Source: Onchocerca volvulus (Eukaryota; Nematoda; Chromadorea; Rhabditida; Onchocercidae). From it: a stretch of DNA of 64,000 nucleotides. The stretch is taken from NCBI GenBank assembly GCA_000499405.2, contig HG738139.1, positions 12,636,898 through 12,700,897 of the forward strand, written 5' to 3'. Of this stretch, positions 37,728-50,816 are shown in pieces (the first letter of the stretch is position 1; every line of letters begins with the position of its first letter). The notes under the pieces were generated by a model. It had not been told where the DNA came from. It was given only the letters and a program-made list of their open reading frames with translations, and did no database searches. A program made the position numbers and the translations under genes.

Positions 37728-39392
37728 CGATTACAACAACGTAGATCTGTCGTTTTAGCTGATGAGGAAGCTCGTAAAAAGTAATGAAATTTGCAAAACT
37801 GCAATTGCCGGCATTTGCCAAATTTGAACAACAACACAATATGCAGGAAAGGAACATGCAAACAATTGAATGCAAGCAAACAATAACCTGCAGCAAAACG
37901 TTATGTCTTGCATAAATTTTCTGCTGACTACTTTTGCATTAGTCTAAGAATATACGTAAATTGAGCCTGAAGTATAGAATATTAGCCTAGATTAGTCTGA
38001 AATGCAGAATATTAGCCTAGATTAGTCTGAAATGCAGAGTAATTAGATTGAGATGCAAGATGTTAAATTGCACATTCTGCACAAAAATTTCTTTGCTTGA
38101 ATGTTTAGGTAACTTTTAAAGTTCAGATATTTTAAAATAGGTATTTTTAAAGTTTTGTCCTCTCAAATTGATGTATGACATAAATGCATATTTGAAATAG
38201 AAAATTTTATTTTCACTAAAAATTGAAAAGATTTCTGAAAAAATTGAAGTTTTAGGTTGTTTTTTGTTTTTTTCAATTAGATTAATTTTCGTTATTTTTA
38301 TTGCCGTTGCTGCTGGTTTCCATCTTTTTCCAGGTTAATAAATCTTCTCATCTGATAGCATCCGGGCTTCAAGTGTCTTTGTTTTGGTAAACTGCTTCGA
38401 ATCATCTGATGATGATTGTTGGCTTCATCTTCGCTGGCCAACAATAATCCAGAATCAAAAACAAACTATACTGCAGACTAACGATCAGAAATGAATAATA
38501 TCAGGATTTGAAAGAGACATCAAGCCCAGATTTTTTTTTTCTAAAAATTTTTGATGAATTTTTATAAAAATAATAAATTTTTATCTCTAATTTAAAAGAA
38601 GAAAATATTCAAAAATTTTACTTTTTACAGCCAAACAAAAAAATATTCATTATTTTGGTAAAGTTTAATTTTTCATTATTTTTGAAATTTTGGATTGATT
38701 TACAAAAAAAAAAAAAAAAAAAATTTTCAGATTTAACAAAAAAATTTACTCTTCCTAAATTTGACAGAAATTGGAATAAATTTCAGATATCGTGAACGAC
38801 GAGATAAGAATAATTTAGCAGCAAAAAAATCGAGAAGTAATCGACGAGAACGAGAAAAGATGATGCAACGTAAAGTTGATGAGTTGGAAAAAGAAAATGA
38901 AGCGTTACGCGCTCAATTGGCAATTTATACGCAACAACTGGATTACGTAAGTTGACCTTTACAAGTTGACCTTTCTAATATCAAAGTGAACCTTATCTGA
39001 ACGTTTACTACGATATATTACAGCATATGACATAATTACTTGAGGACAACGAACTTAATATACCATCAAAATATCAATTATTTTAATATCATTAATTTTA
39101 TTCCAAATATTAATTGATAAAAAAAAAAAATCAATCAATTATTTTTTGTTTTTCCTTTTTAACTTCTTTTTTTTTTTTTTTTTGTAAAAATAAGTTTTTG
39201 GGAAAAAATGAAATTTCATAATTAAAATATAATTTTTAGGCTCGAAAGGAATATGAAAGACAATTATCACTATCATATACCGCACAGCAACAAGGAATGC
39301 TACTTCGTGATAATAATCCTACCAATTTGATACCAACAACACAACCACCACCAATACTTTATCCTTCATTTTCTCAACAAACTGTTACTTGA
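37380..39392 (+). CDS. bZIP transcription factor (PAR/C-EBP-like) with polyglutamine tract
   Basis: Three exons (37380-37780, 38787-38946, 39240-39392) join to 237 residues. Exon 1 encodes a low-complexity N-terminus and a polyglutamine tract of about 30 Gln broken by Glu-Arg. The basic region (about residues 130-155) reads YRERRDKNNLAAKKSRSNRR, with the invariant Asn and Arg of the NxxAAxxSR signature. The KNN-AAK-SR form is closest to PAR-type and C/EBP-like factors. A short leucine zipper follows (VDELEKENEALRAQL), and the C-terminus is Pro/Gln-rich. The protein should bind DNA as a dimer in the nucleus. The start ATG is 4 nt after an acceptor (AG at 37374-37375), so SL trans-splicing is likely, though an upstream exon is possible. 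Intron 1 is about 1 kb. Family is firm; orthologue not assigned. Confidence 0.88.
37640..37728 (+). repeat. (CAA)n coding microsatellite
   Basis: An almost pure CAA run, broken once by GAGCGA, encodes the polyglutamine of the bZIP protein. No CAG codons are mixed in, so the DNA tract itself is repetitive and probably length-variable. Confidence 0.95.
37976..38040. repeat. Two-copy tandem repeat in bZIP intron 1
   Basis: A unit containing GAATATTAGCCTAGATTAGT then CTGAAATGCA occurs twice in a row with almost no divergence. Confidence 0.85.
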
Positions 39393-40644
39393 CCTTTGCC
39401 CTTTGTAAAGTTATGATTAACAATCATAACTTATGAATATGAAGAAGTTAGAAAGATGAAAATTATCTTGTGGAATTATTTCGAAGTTAGAAGAACGAAA
39501 TGATAGCAGAGAAGTTACTCGTAACAATGATCTAAATGATAAATTGATCAGTTAAATTTATCTGAACAGCTCACTTCAAAATTATATGATTGCTATTATA
39601 TAATTCAGAAATAAATATTTACCGTTGTAAATGTAACATCGATCTGCAAAATATTAAGAAAATTCTCGTAAGCTAGAGAAATTGTCAATTGTATAGCATT
39701 TTGTGGTTCCCTTTTTCACAAATTTACAAATCATGCTTCTGATTATTGATTACTAGAATTCTGATTATTGATTACTAAAAGGAATATTTTAAATAACATC
39801 CCTCATATTCTTTTCTTAGTGAAAACGAGTGAGCATATTGCTGGCTGAAACTTTGAAGAGAAATAATTGTGTTTGGAAGGATGAAGATGAAGATATAATA
39901 AACAATCAAAAAAGATGAGAGCTCAATGGATTCAAACCTCTTATTGCTTATTTCAATTGCAATTTATTGAATTATGATTATAGTCGAAATTTGAGAAACT
40001 TCAACATTGTTAACAAAAACTCTTCTCTAAACTTAAACTCTATATTGATCATCATTCTAATTTTTCAAAATGTCCATAATGAAGCAATTATAAAATATTT
40101 ATGTTTTCGAGATTTTTTTATTCCATTTAAGCTTGCAAACAACATTAGACCAATTTCATAAAATAGAAATTACAAGCAACTTAAACAAGATATAAAATAT
40201 GTGAGAGTAAGAAAAGAACATGTTTTACAAAGCAACAAAAGTGAATGCAATATTTTGATATTCCAATATCGAAATATAAATGAGTTTACAACCAGTTAAG
40301 GTTCAACAACGAAATAAAAGACGCTATTCGAAATATTCCATATTCTAGGAAATTATTTGAGATACTGAAAAATTTTCAAGTCAAATTCCGTCAAGTCAAT
40401 AATATTTATCTAATTTAGTCCCTTCTCGATTAACATTGATGTTGAAGGAAAAAATTTAAAGAAAATAAGCTAAGCTTACTATAAAGTGGCCTGAAACTGG
40501 TAGGCCAAAGTAAACATCATTTTCTACGTTGTTTTAATTTCAATTCGGTTTTCAAAATAAGATATTCCGAAAAGACATATGTCGTATAAAAACGAGATCT
40601 CATGAAGATAGCGATGAAAAGAGGGGTTTAAATATTTTGACTAT
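39393..40644. other. Convergent 3' flanks of bZIP gene and RPA1
   Basis: The two genes run toward each other. An AATAAA polyadenylation signal on the plus strand at 39610-39615 fits the end of the bZIP transcript, about 220 nt after its stop. No other feature was recognised. Confidence 0.5.
39610..39615 (+). terminator. Polyadenylation signal AATAAA for the bZIP gene
   Basis: First canonical AATAAA downstream of the stop codon at 39390-39392. The hexamer is common in AT-rich DNA, so this is a candidate only. Confidence 0.4.
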
Positions 40645-43600
40645 TCACATTTCTTCCAATTTATTTACTGCTTTTACAAGTTCATCAATATATTTGTCAT
40701 GGTTGACTTCGTTAATATCGTAAACATTCCATTTAATTTTCTCTTCCTCCTATAAAGTACATCAGTGAAGCAGGTAACAATCCGAATATAAAATTTAATC
40801 ATGTTTCTGTTATGGAATATTGAGAATTTTTATAAAAGTTACCAATTAAAAAAGTAGTATTAGTACAAAATTGGCATCAAAGTCCAACTCCTTATTCTGG
40901 AATTAACAAATAAATCTCGTTGAAAATTAAAGACATTTAAATAATTACATTATAAAACTCCGATTTAGCCCGAATGCGGAATGTGTATTCACGAAAACGG
41001 ACTGCATTAAACACCTCATTATATTCATCAAGCTGAAAAAAAAAAAAAAAATTATAATTTAAAACTGTTGGAATCAAAATCTTTGCACTTGATTCTGGTC
41101 GTTCAAGGAATTTTCACTTCTATTCGCTTCCTCTATTATTACTCTTATCGTCAGTTATTTGCTATTATTCCTTTACCTTAAATTTTTATCTTTGTGCGAT
41201 TATTCATTAGTACGATCATTTCTCATAAAAATTTTTAGAAATAATAATTAAAACTATTGTAATCATAGCTAATTTTCAACAAAAAAACAAGAAGAAATGA
41301 AACTTGAAATCAACAAAGGAAAAAAGAATAAAAAGGATTAAATTAAACCAGATCATTATCGAGTAACCGCCCAAGTTGTTCCGCATCATTTTTCAAAAGC
41401 TTGACAGCTTTATCTTCAAATACCGTCACCCAGTGAGATCCCGAGAAATCCGATATTTCCACCTAGAATATACTAGTATTAAGAATGATATATTCTTATT
41501 AATCGAAATGCCAATATTGAAGAAATGGAAGTGAAAAAATTGACCGTCATGAGAAGGACATATTTGTACTTATCCAAAGTGATATCGCATTTTTCACATC
41601 GGTATTGATTGTTGAGTTCAATTACCTTCTTTTTACACCCATTCGTACCACAGCTCTACAATCCAACATTAATTTTGGAGATTATAAGAAAACCTTTTAA
41701 ATGAATGATATAAATTTAATTTCTATTCGTCTAGAATGAGTTGAAATTTTTATAGATTTCCAGAATTTGGAAAATAGTGGATTAGTATTTAGAGAAAGAA
41801 AAAAAAAAAAAAAAAAGAAAGAATACTTTACCTTATAAAGAGCGCCATCCGCTTTCAATGATGAGATCATGGCTGTGATATTGAAAAATACGCCTTTCTC
41901 TGAATCTCGTCCCAGTGCACCAACTTCAGATAAACGAATGATTCGTAGATCTCGTGCTAAATGATTTCAATAATTTAATCAAGAGATTACAAAAATCTAA
42001 AATGAAATTCAGCACAAACGTCTTTGAATCAAAAAAAAAAAAAAAAAAAGAAAAGAATTACCATAACTATCTGCAGTGAGACTAGGCATTGACAGACTAC
42101 GTGCTTGAATGGAGGGCCTTGTATCTCGATACCATTTATATAAATTCGCTGTTTCAGCACACTCCATGTTCAATTCTATTCGACTGGAAGGTGCGGTACT
42201 CAAACTTAAACTTCCTGGAATTTCAAGATATGAACGAACATGAAGTTCCTTTTTATTGATTTATTAGTTCTTCGAAATTTCGAAAAACGATCTAAATTCT
42301 TTGTAAAAGTAGTAAATTACTTACCATTGAAGTCTTTAACAAATGCTCCTTTTATACCAATCGTCTGACCCTCAATGTCTTTATCATATGTTCGAGCTTG
42401 CTCGCCCCAGAATGTCAATGTAATTTCTGTCTCCGATGTATCAATCAGTATTATATCCCGCTTCTCCAACTGAGCTCCTGTACTACGTGCTGTAACCTGA
42501 AAAATGATAGAATTAAAAGTACAAGGCTAATCTGACAAGAAAGAATTAAAAATACAAGGCTAATCTGACAAGAACAAACTATTAAATCAAAATTAAAATA
42601 TTGATTAAAAGATTTTTGAAGGACTATACGTTACCAACAAAAAATTTAGATATTTTCTTATAGTAAAGAAACGCACTTGAATGATATCATTGACTTTTTC
42701 TACTACAGCAATAACATCGATCGGTTCACCGATGTGATTAGCCACGTTGCAGAGACGAACAATACTAAGTGACAATTTCGGCTGCTCAATTTTTTCACGA
42801 TCCAAACATGGCATTATCTGAAATAGCACTGATAAAGCAGAGCATTAGTGAATAGGAAATTGAAGAAACAGAATAGGACGATAAAATTATTTTTTGATAA
42901 TAATTTATTATGATTAATAGAATAACCAAGTAAAAGAATACCTCAGAATCATTTCTTATTGTTATTTCATAATCATGTCCTGTCGTATTAAAACGTTTAT
43001 TCGCCTGTTTGATAGTACCACCGGATACATAGAACATCTTAATAAACATATAAATTAATTTAAATATGCCAATTTCTGATCGGTCAAAAAATAATGCCCT
43101 AAATGTGGATTATAGTTTGAATTAACTGAAAAATAATCAAAAGTAAAAAAGTAATTTTTTTTTATACCAATCCTTTCTGGATGATTGAATAGAATTTTTC
43201 AGCAACATCATCAAATGCGGCAATACGTATGCAACCACCTTCTTCATCAGTTAATTCAAAATTGAACACTTTCATATCCCTTCGAGCTGTTCTGATATTT
43301 CGTAAATCCTCTTTTGCAGTAACTACACCACAAATACGCCATCTATAAAATACGATATAAGAAACTATCAAACAATAACAACACTAATGCAACAAGCAAA
43401 ATGAAATCATTCAATCTCTTTTTTTTTTTTTTTTTGTTAAATAGATGCATTTTAATTAAGTAAAACAGAAAGATAAATCAAATTTGAACTTGAAGATTTA
43501 CTTGTTGACGTATGGAGTAATTAGTTTAATTGGTGTTAAATTTTGTCCCACTAAATTGGCCAAACGATGCGATGATGAACCACCATAACGAACTGAAAAG

Positions 43601-45426
43601 AAAGAAGCAATGTCATATATTAAGTGAATTTGAAGGCGTAGTGTATGCATGGAGAAATATAGGATGAGAATTTCTCGACTTCCAAGTGAAGACATAAAAC
43701 ACATTTTTTGTGTCAAATATTTAGGAATCGTTAGAGGCGTATTCGGAGTGTTCAATAATTCTTGAAATATTAGGTAGTTGTTTTATTCGAAATTCGAAAA
43801 AAATCTTCATTTGTTTTTCATGCAATATATTTTGGGCGTCCTTTATGATAATAACATTCAGATCGAGATCATTATTGTTGATGAGAGAACATCTTGGTAA
43901 ATTGTTGCTTCAAGAGCAAAAACTTGATATAGTATTTACTGATAGTGCTTATTTATAATTAGTATTTTTACTTAACGAGAAGTAAATGGAAAAAAAAAAT
44001 TACCAATTATCGGACCATAAGAGTAAAATCAAGATTAGTTTTAATAACAAACTAATAATTCTCTCTGCATCTCTTTTTTTACATCACAATATAAAATTAA
44101 TTCTAATTTTCTTTCGCTGCATACAAAGAAATATCACGATACACAGAAACTCAATAAAACATAACTTAATGATTTGTAAATTACTTGTAAAATTGATATC
44201 ATTCATAATTGGAAAAGTCTAGGGTTTAACTGTGCCATAATTCGTGAAATAAGTTTTGACATTTCAAACTATAAATCACCCCTTCCCAAGAGCAATCGAT
44301 ACCAACTCATAGTTCAGATTTATCAATATCAAAAATAAGAAAATTACTGCAGTTGATCTTTACAGCTTTGTAATATAAAGTATAATAAAATTTTTAATAA
44401 AAATCTTAGAAATAAAACAAAAAGGGAAGCATTATAGAGAGCACTGTATCAAAACTTAACCACCTTTTTGGGGCGATCGAAGTTCAGGACCCATATTAAG
44501 CATATTGGCATTTGGATTCAATCCACGATAATCGTTAGGATTCCCGGAATGATGCACCGGATTCCCGAGAACTGGTAAATCACGTCCCAAAATTTCGTAA
44601 TCCATGATTCTTACTAATGGCTTTTGAGCTGCTTTTCTAAAGAAAAAAAAAAGAACTGAAACATCCGAAATGAATAATCTATAAGAAATTTTTTCAAAAA
44701 AAAAAAAAAAAAAAAAAGAAGAAAAGAAAGTGCAGAAACTGTTGCTGTTTTGAATAAGCGAATTTAAATTTAAAATTATATTTCAAATTAATAAATTTGA
44801 CATATAACTATTACTCACATTGTATATCTGATGCGTAATACTGGATTGCCTTTATCGAGACTGTCTCTTTTAATTTTTTCTGTTATATCGGCTTGATTAA
44901 GGCAAGCTATAAATTCAATAAAATGCATCAATATAAGTAATTTGATAAATCAAAACATAACTTTTTCTTATTGCTTCTAAATTAAACATCATCATTATAG
45001 AGTTTTTTGCAAGAATTCAGTTTAAACTTCAATAGCTATAGTAGTAATGAGAACTTATTAACATGAAGAAATGCGCACAATTATAGCTGAACATTCCATC
45101 AGATATTCGGAATCGGAAATATTGAGCTTCTGAAGCAGGTTCTGTCTGATTGCTGACCAATGGTCTTGCTTCCTGAAAGAGATTTTTTTTTTTATACCAT
45201 AAACTATGAGATGGTTGCATAATAGAAAATAATATTATTTCAAATAAATTCTGAGTAAGATAGCAAAAAAGAAGAAAAATTTTAGGAAATGCAAGATAAT
45301 CTACAAGAAGAAAAAGAACTAAATGAAATAACTTACCAAAATTTGAACCACTGGTTTTTCTTCGCCATTATTTGTCTCGCATATTTCCTGGATGAAACCT
45401 CGACTAAGATCACCAATACCTACCAT
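40645..45426 (-). CDS. RPA1: Replication protein A large subunit (RPA70)
   Basis: Fifteen exons on the minus strand: 45337-45426, 45055-45172, 44819-44906, 44464-44636, 43502-43592, 43168-43342, 42942-43037, 42677-42817, 42325-42496, 42062-42214, 41832-41956, 41545-41655, 41349-41462, 40949-41032, 40645-40749. They give 611 residues (human RPA1: 616). Residues 1-100 correspond to the N-terminal protein-interaction OB fold. DBD-A starts at about 175 (TPIKLITPY, WRICGVVTAKEDLRNIRT, KVFNFELTDEEGG). DBD-B follows, with TLTFWGEQA and TIGIKGAFVKDF. DBD-C carries the zinc ribbon with Cys 476, 481, 494 and 497, in the human spacing. RPA binds single-stranded DNA in replication, repair and checkpoint signalling. 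The exon 2 donor is weak (GTTCTC). An acceptor at 45464-45465 lies 37 nt before the ATG. Divergent from NEMP1. Confidence 0.93.
42505..42575. repeat. Two-copy 35 bp tandem repeat in an RPA1 intron
   Basis: AATTAAAAGTACAAGGCTAA plus TCTGACAAGAA occurs twice in direct succession. Confidence 0.85.
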
Positions 45427-46195
45427 ATCTCTTTGATGTTATCACAATTTCTCTCTTCTTTCACTAAAACATCAATTTTAATCTAATTTTATCAAATCTA
45501 ATCAAATTTATCACCAATTCAGAACATCAGCATGTGAAATGACAAGTCCGCGCGCATTGTTTGCAGAACAAAAATACTGACAATTACAGCTTTATAACTA
45601 ATAAAAATATATTGTAGAGATCAAAATAAACGTTTAAAAAGAAAAAAGGAAATGTTTAAAATAAACATCAAATATAAAATAACGGAAAAATCTAAATATG
45701 AAATAAATTTTAAAAAAAACAGAACGCTAATTTAATATTAAAAAACTCAGATATTTGATTTATTTATTACCAGTCGCAAAATATCGCCACGTTATACTAA
45801 GTTCAATTAACGACATTACACGTGAGAATACGTGAAATCTACACGCAATAAAACCTTACTCATCTGGATACTGTAAGAATGAGCTAATTTTCCTAGTAAA
45901 ACTAATTTAAAAAAAAAAAAGAAAAAAATTTAAATTCAGATGTTAGTTGAACGAGTAGTAAATAATGGTTGGGCCATTAAGGATAGAATATGAGATTTGA
46001 AAATAAGATTGGTAAGCATTGCGTCAGACGTTCTTGCAATTGTTTACATTTTGAATATGTTTTAAAAAGTTTGTTTGCGTCATATTTATTATATTATAGA
46101 TTTATTTCATCCAAATCGTTATCACATTACTGATATTTATTTTTATTGATTAATTTCATGCCACTTGAAATCTTATCTTTTCACAGATTACAGTA
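45427..46195. promoter_or_regulatory. Shared divergent promoter region of RPA1 and NEMP1
   Basis: The start codons are 769 bp apart on opposite strands, so this interval holds both 5' ends. It includes a GC-rich patch (CCGCGCGC, about 45549-45556) and a CACGTG E-box near 45820. Candidate SL acceptors are at 45464-45465 (minus) and at 46185-46186 or 46192-46193 (plus). Confidence 0.5.
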
Positions 46196-49100
46196 ATGTT
46201 GAAGAAAATGATAGTATTATTTATGCTCTTCTATTTAATAACTGCCAATGAAGATACCTCAGAAACGTGCATTACACGTGGTAAGTTAGGCATGTAATTA
46301 TAAAACTACAATTTGTTGCAATTTAAGTTCAAATATGTTCCATTTTAGTAAATTAATTAATTATTTAATTTTTTACTTATCATCTATTATTGCTTTAAAA
46401 AAAAATTTTTTCCATAATTTAAGTATATTTTAATTTATTTTATGAAGCTTTGCTGATGTGAAGCTTCTGATAAAAGTCAAAAAAGTATTAAATGTTTATT
46501 TTTCATTCATGCAATATTTATAGTTTTTATTCATTTATTTTTGATTGATTATTTTATTTATTTTTAGAGCTTACAACATCATATATAGCAGTACCGGAGA
46601 AAGTATCTGGATGGTCAAGTGCATCCACTATTTTGGATCTTTATCATTGTAATAGATTTCGTCGTCATGTAGCGCATATGTTCATGGATGTTTATGTTCA
46701 AATTAATCTTACTAGCGAACATGCTTATCAGCTTTATCAAGTAAGCATTCATTTTATATTTCAATTTTTAGAATTCAGTGCAGTTTAAGGAATAAAAAAA
46801 AAAAAAAGGTATGGTCGATGAAATTAGGCGTTGACTTTTTTACGAAGAATATTATTAATATAAAAAAAAGAAACAATAATTCTATAATTGGTTTTTTTTT
46901 TTTCTTCTATACTTCCTGCAACACAGTTTTACAGAATGACTCTAAAATTCAGCAAAGAAATTGTTTGTGTTGAAAAATAATTAATATGATTAATTTGTTA
47001 TGACTTAATTATTAATGTGACTAATTTATGACTTATGTTTAATATGACTAATTTATGACTTATTTTTAATATGACTAATTTATGACTTATTTTTAATATG
47101 ACTTATTTATGACTTAATTTGACATGACTTATTTAATTTATGACTTATACACAATAATTTAATAAAACTTGCAGGATGAGAATTGTTCGGAAATATTGCA
47201 GCATTATCAAGATGATCATCGCCTTTGGGGATTGGTACGGCGTGTCAGATTATTGCGTTACAAACAGTTAAATCCATTTTCGAAGACTATTATTGGCGTG
47301 AGCACTCGACATCCATATGAAATTCGAATACGTGTATGGAGTAAGTTTATCTAAATTACTTATTTTTTGCTTAAGTCGTTTGTAGATGTTATAATTGATT
47401 ATAAGAAGTTGATTATAGTTTCAAATTTTCAGAAATTTTTTATGTCAAATTTTATTTTAATTTTTTTAAATGAAACTCTTTTTTTCAGTTTTTTCAATTC
47501 TCATTTGAAATCGCGATGACTTCCAGCATCATCCTTAATTTTTTTATTATATATATAATGTTTATAAGGATTTCAAACTGAATTTCAATTTCAGAAATTA
47601 ATTACATACGTTTGGCTATATTTATTGGAAGTATAGCCTTATTTTTGATGTCGCATTCATTAGTGAAAAATGCCATTTTCTATTATACTAGTGGTTGCAC
47701 AATTGGTATTCTAGCATCACTTTTAATTGTTGGATTTGTGATTTATCGAATGGCTCCAAAGGTTTATTTCAATAAATTTACATGCAATCTCAGATTACTA
47801 GTGTTGAACAGTTTTTCGGCATATCTTTCTTCCCTTTGTTGCTTTTTTTGTCAGCTCTATTATCATGAATGTAACAATAACGATATCATGAAAATAAAAA
47901 AAAATAAAACGAAATTTTTTTTTTTTAAATGGATTAAGATGTATAAAAAGAGATTCTGAATATATATAAAGAAAATTCTAAAATGTGAAGTGATCCCGGG
48001 AACTTTTCTAATGAATTTACAGAGTTTTCAATGATATTATTTATACGTTTTTAAAGAATTTAAAGTAGAAGTATATGTAACAGCGCTTTTCTATTTCTAA
48101 TACTTCACTGCTTCATGCTCTCAGCTCTAAATGACGCATAAGCACTTGCTCAAAATTGATTAAATAAAAGATACGATTCTGACAAGAGAGTTCAACACTG
48201 AAAGGAGAATAACATTACTTTCGAATTTTCCAGAGTTGGATAGGAATTCCCTTCATCTTCAGTGGCTGGTCCGTCTCGTTCTTCTTTATTTATGTTGTAT
48301 GGAAAAATCTCGCTTCTTTGATTTTATTATATCAGAAATTTGTGGCAGCATATTTTGCTACAGTAATTTTGATATCATTCGCGATTTGTTATCGTTATGG
48401 GCCACCAACCGACATCAGATCTTATAATCTTGCACAATGGACATTGCAATTAATTGCCTTGATACTAATATATTTTTCATGTCAAGTAATTTACTAATTA
48501 CTATCTTTTTATTGATATTGACTGAAATTTTTTTCCCGTCTTTGGATCTTGTCATATATTTTCTCACAATAATTTTAATATCACTGTCCGTTCGTTATCG
48601 TTACCAATCATCAGTCTACGTCAAATCTGATAATCTGTAACTTAGTTGATAATTTTGATTTTTGTTTCAGATAACAGATATTTCTATTGGAGTTATTACT
48701 TTGTTACTGCTATGGGCGGTCTCAAAAAATTGGCTGATCAATACAATATCCAGATTCATGGCCATTTTCAATGTGGTTTGGTTAGTAAATCAATTAAATT
48801 TTTTGTAGGAATAAATTGCTTAATTTTGGAAAAATTTTCATAAAAATTATTGGGAAATTTTTATCTACATTGTAGAGTTCGGTAAAAATTAAAGCTGCTG
48901 AACATGAAATTATAAACTTCTGTCTGCAATTCAATATATCATATGTTTCCATTTTGTATTATGAACAAGCACACAGCTGGAATGTTATTCTTGCAAATTT
49001 TCAAGACATTATTTCAATTATTTGCACTTTATTTTGAGATGTGAAATTTTGGAGTATTACAGGCACTTTTTATTTCCACAATGTCAACGTTTATTGACAA

Positions 49101-50062
49101 TGGAAGAATATCAACAGCAGGGTGAGGAAGAAACTAGGAAAGCTTTAGAAGAATTGCGTCAATATTGTCGAAGCCCGAAAGCAGATGTTTGGAAAATTAC
49201 ATCTTCAGTGAGTGATCCAAGAAGGTCGGTGGATTTTTATTGTAATTTAATTATTTTCTAAAGTTTTTAATTATTAATTAGAGTAATTCCGATATAGATC
49301 TACTACGGTTTTTTTTTTCTCGCTTTCTCTTCCTCCGTATAACATATTTTCTAGATTAGCCAGCTTTGTTGATGGCACTTGTGATCATATCACAGAGGAA
49401 GAATCTTATCTACATGATTTGGAATGTTCAAATTTCGATGATATTTCTGATGATAGTGGGGAAGATGAATATGTTGTCGCTCAGCGTTCTTATTTGAGTA
49501 ACAATTATGAGCTACCAAGGTAATATTATCAGAGATTTTTTCAATGTTTCAACATATTAAGAGTTCCTTATTCAGAGCAGATGCTATTACATTAAGAAGC
49601 AATCATCATAAATTCATAGATGAGATTATATTGATGGGGACAAAAATTCCGTAAATTTTAAATCTGAGAATTTAATGTAATCAAATGTTGTTAGATTTCA
49701 TTATTTAGAAGAAGATATGAAGTTCATGAGAACTCTACCTCTTTCTTGCAATCAACGGATAGTAGGTTAAATCTACGACAACGAAAAAAAGTCGATGAAC
49801 GCAGAGATTTTAATGAAGATGAAAATGAATCTAGATATAATTGGCAAACGTATTCTTTGCCATTGCAAAACTCTTACAGGTAATGTCGTAATTAATTATT
49901 GTTTACTATCTCAAAGCAGGCTGTTTAGTACGCATGAATTTAAGGTATATTCTTCAATGCATTGAAAAAAAATTTTTTTCTGATTGCTATGTCAAAAAAA
50001 CAACAAAGTGAATGCTGCGATCTAAAGCGCATGAATGATTAGTACGGTGAAATCGGTAAATG

Positions 50063-50098
<36 letters not shown>

Positions 50099-50816
50099 CT
50101 TACAGCTGCCAGCTTTGTTTTAGATGATCCTGCTGAAAACGCTGTTCTTGGATTTCTTAATTCTTTAAAGGAATTTAAACGAAACATTTTTAGATTTTCA
50201 ACTTAATGGAATTATATAAATTTCGATATTGTTAGTAATGATTTGTGTCATTTGTCTGTACCATGGTAGTATGGGGAAAAATACAAGAAATGGTCTTCAA
50301 AAGATACCATAAATAAAGGGAAAAAATTAAAGAGTTGGTATAAGGAAAAATGCAGGAAACGTATCTTCAAAAGATACCATAATTAAATGAAATGCAGAAT
50401 GTGACATCTCAGGATTATCATTTTAATCTGCATATCTTTTCAAATATGATCAATGACATGCCTTATGGCAAATTGAGAAGAGGTTTCAAGAAATATTGTT
50501 TAGGAAATCTCGACATCAACATGATTTAGATAACGACAGACGGGTCACAAATAACTCCTTCCATTCATTCAGGGATCGAAAAAAGTAAGTTAGTTTTCTT
50601 TTTTACTCTTTCAGTTTCATATATTTAAAACCAATAATTTTACTTTCTTATTTTTTATTTGTATAGCATGCTGGTATCCAAAATTTCAACTCTGTGCTAC
50701 TAAATTTTAGTTCATATTGTAAAAATTTGAAATAATGGATTGTTTTTTGAAGTTTCCAAAGATCAAATCGATCATCGTCAGATATGGATTCTGATGAAGT
50801 GGTTCTAGATCTATGA
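46196..50816 (+). CDS. NEMP1/TMEM194 nuclear envelope integral membrane protein
   Basis: Eleven exons: 46196-46280, 46568-46740, 47175-47340, 47595-47761, 48234-48485, 48671-48780, 49063-49224, 49355-49519, 49709-49879, 50504-50584, 50762-50816. They give 528 residues; human NEMP1 has 444. A signal peptide (MIVLFMLFYLITA) and a lumenal domain come first. Five hydrophobic segments follow, including FYYTSGCTIGILASLLIVGF and the pair around FAICYRYGPPTDIRSYNLAQ, which match TMEM194. The C-terminal region holds the family block LLTMEEYQQQGEEETRKALE and acidic and Arg-rich stretches predicted nucleoplasmic. In animals NEMP proteins stiffen the inner nuclear membrane, interact with Ran and emerin, and support fertility. 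The C-terminal tail is longer and more charged than in human. The ATG is 2 nt after an acceptor (46192-46193). Intron 5 carries a degenerate copy of part of exon 5. Confidence 0.9.
46981..47150. repeat. Short tandem repeats in NEMP1 intron 2
   Basis: Four to five variants of a roughly 30 bp unit containing ATGACTAATTTATGACTTAT precede the exon at 47175. Confidence 0.85.
48557..48636 (+). pseudogene. Degenerate duplicate of part of NEMP1 exon 5
   Basis: These 80 nt align without gaps to exon 5 positions 48351-48430 at roughly two thirds identity. Translated in the same frame, the copy gives YFLTIILISLSVRYRYQSS where the exon gives YFATVILISFAICYRYGPP. It lies in the intron directly after exon 5, offset by 206 nt. 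No acceptor AG is visible at its upstream side, although a GTAACT donor-like site follows. It is therefore most likely a dead tandem exon fragment rather than an alternative exon. Confidence 0.7.
50064..50096. repeat. (AT)n microsatellite in a NEMP1 intron
   Basis: Sixteen AT units, uninterrupted. Confidence 0.95.

Noticed and set aside
37502..37896. Minus-strand frames with poly-Cys or poly-Val opposite the bZIP exon
   Set aside because: Shadows of the (CAA)n repeat read on the other strand.
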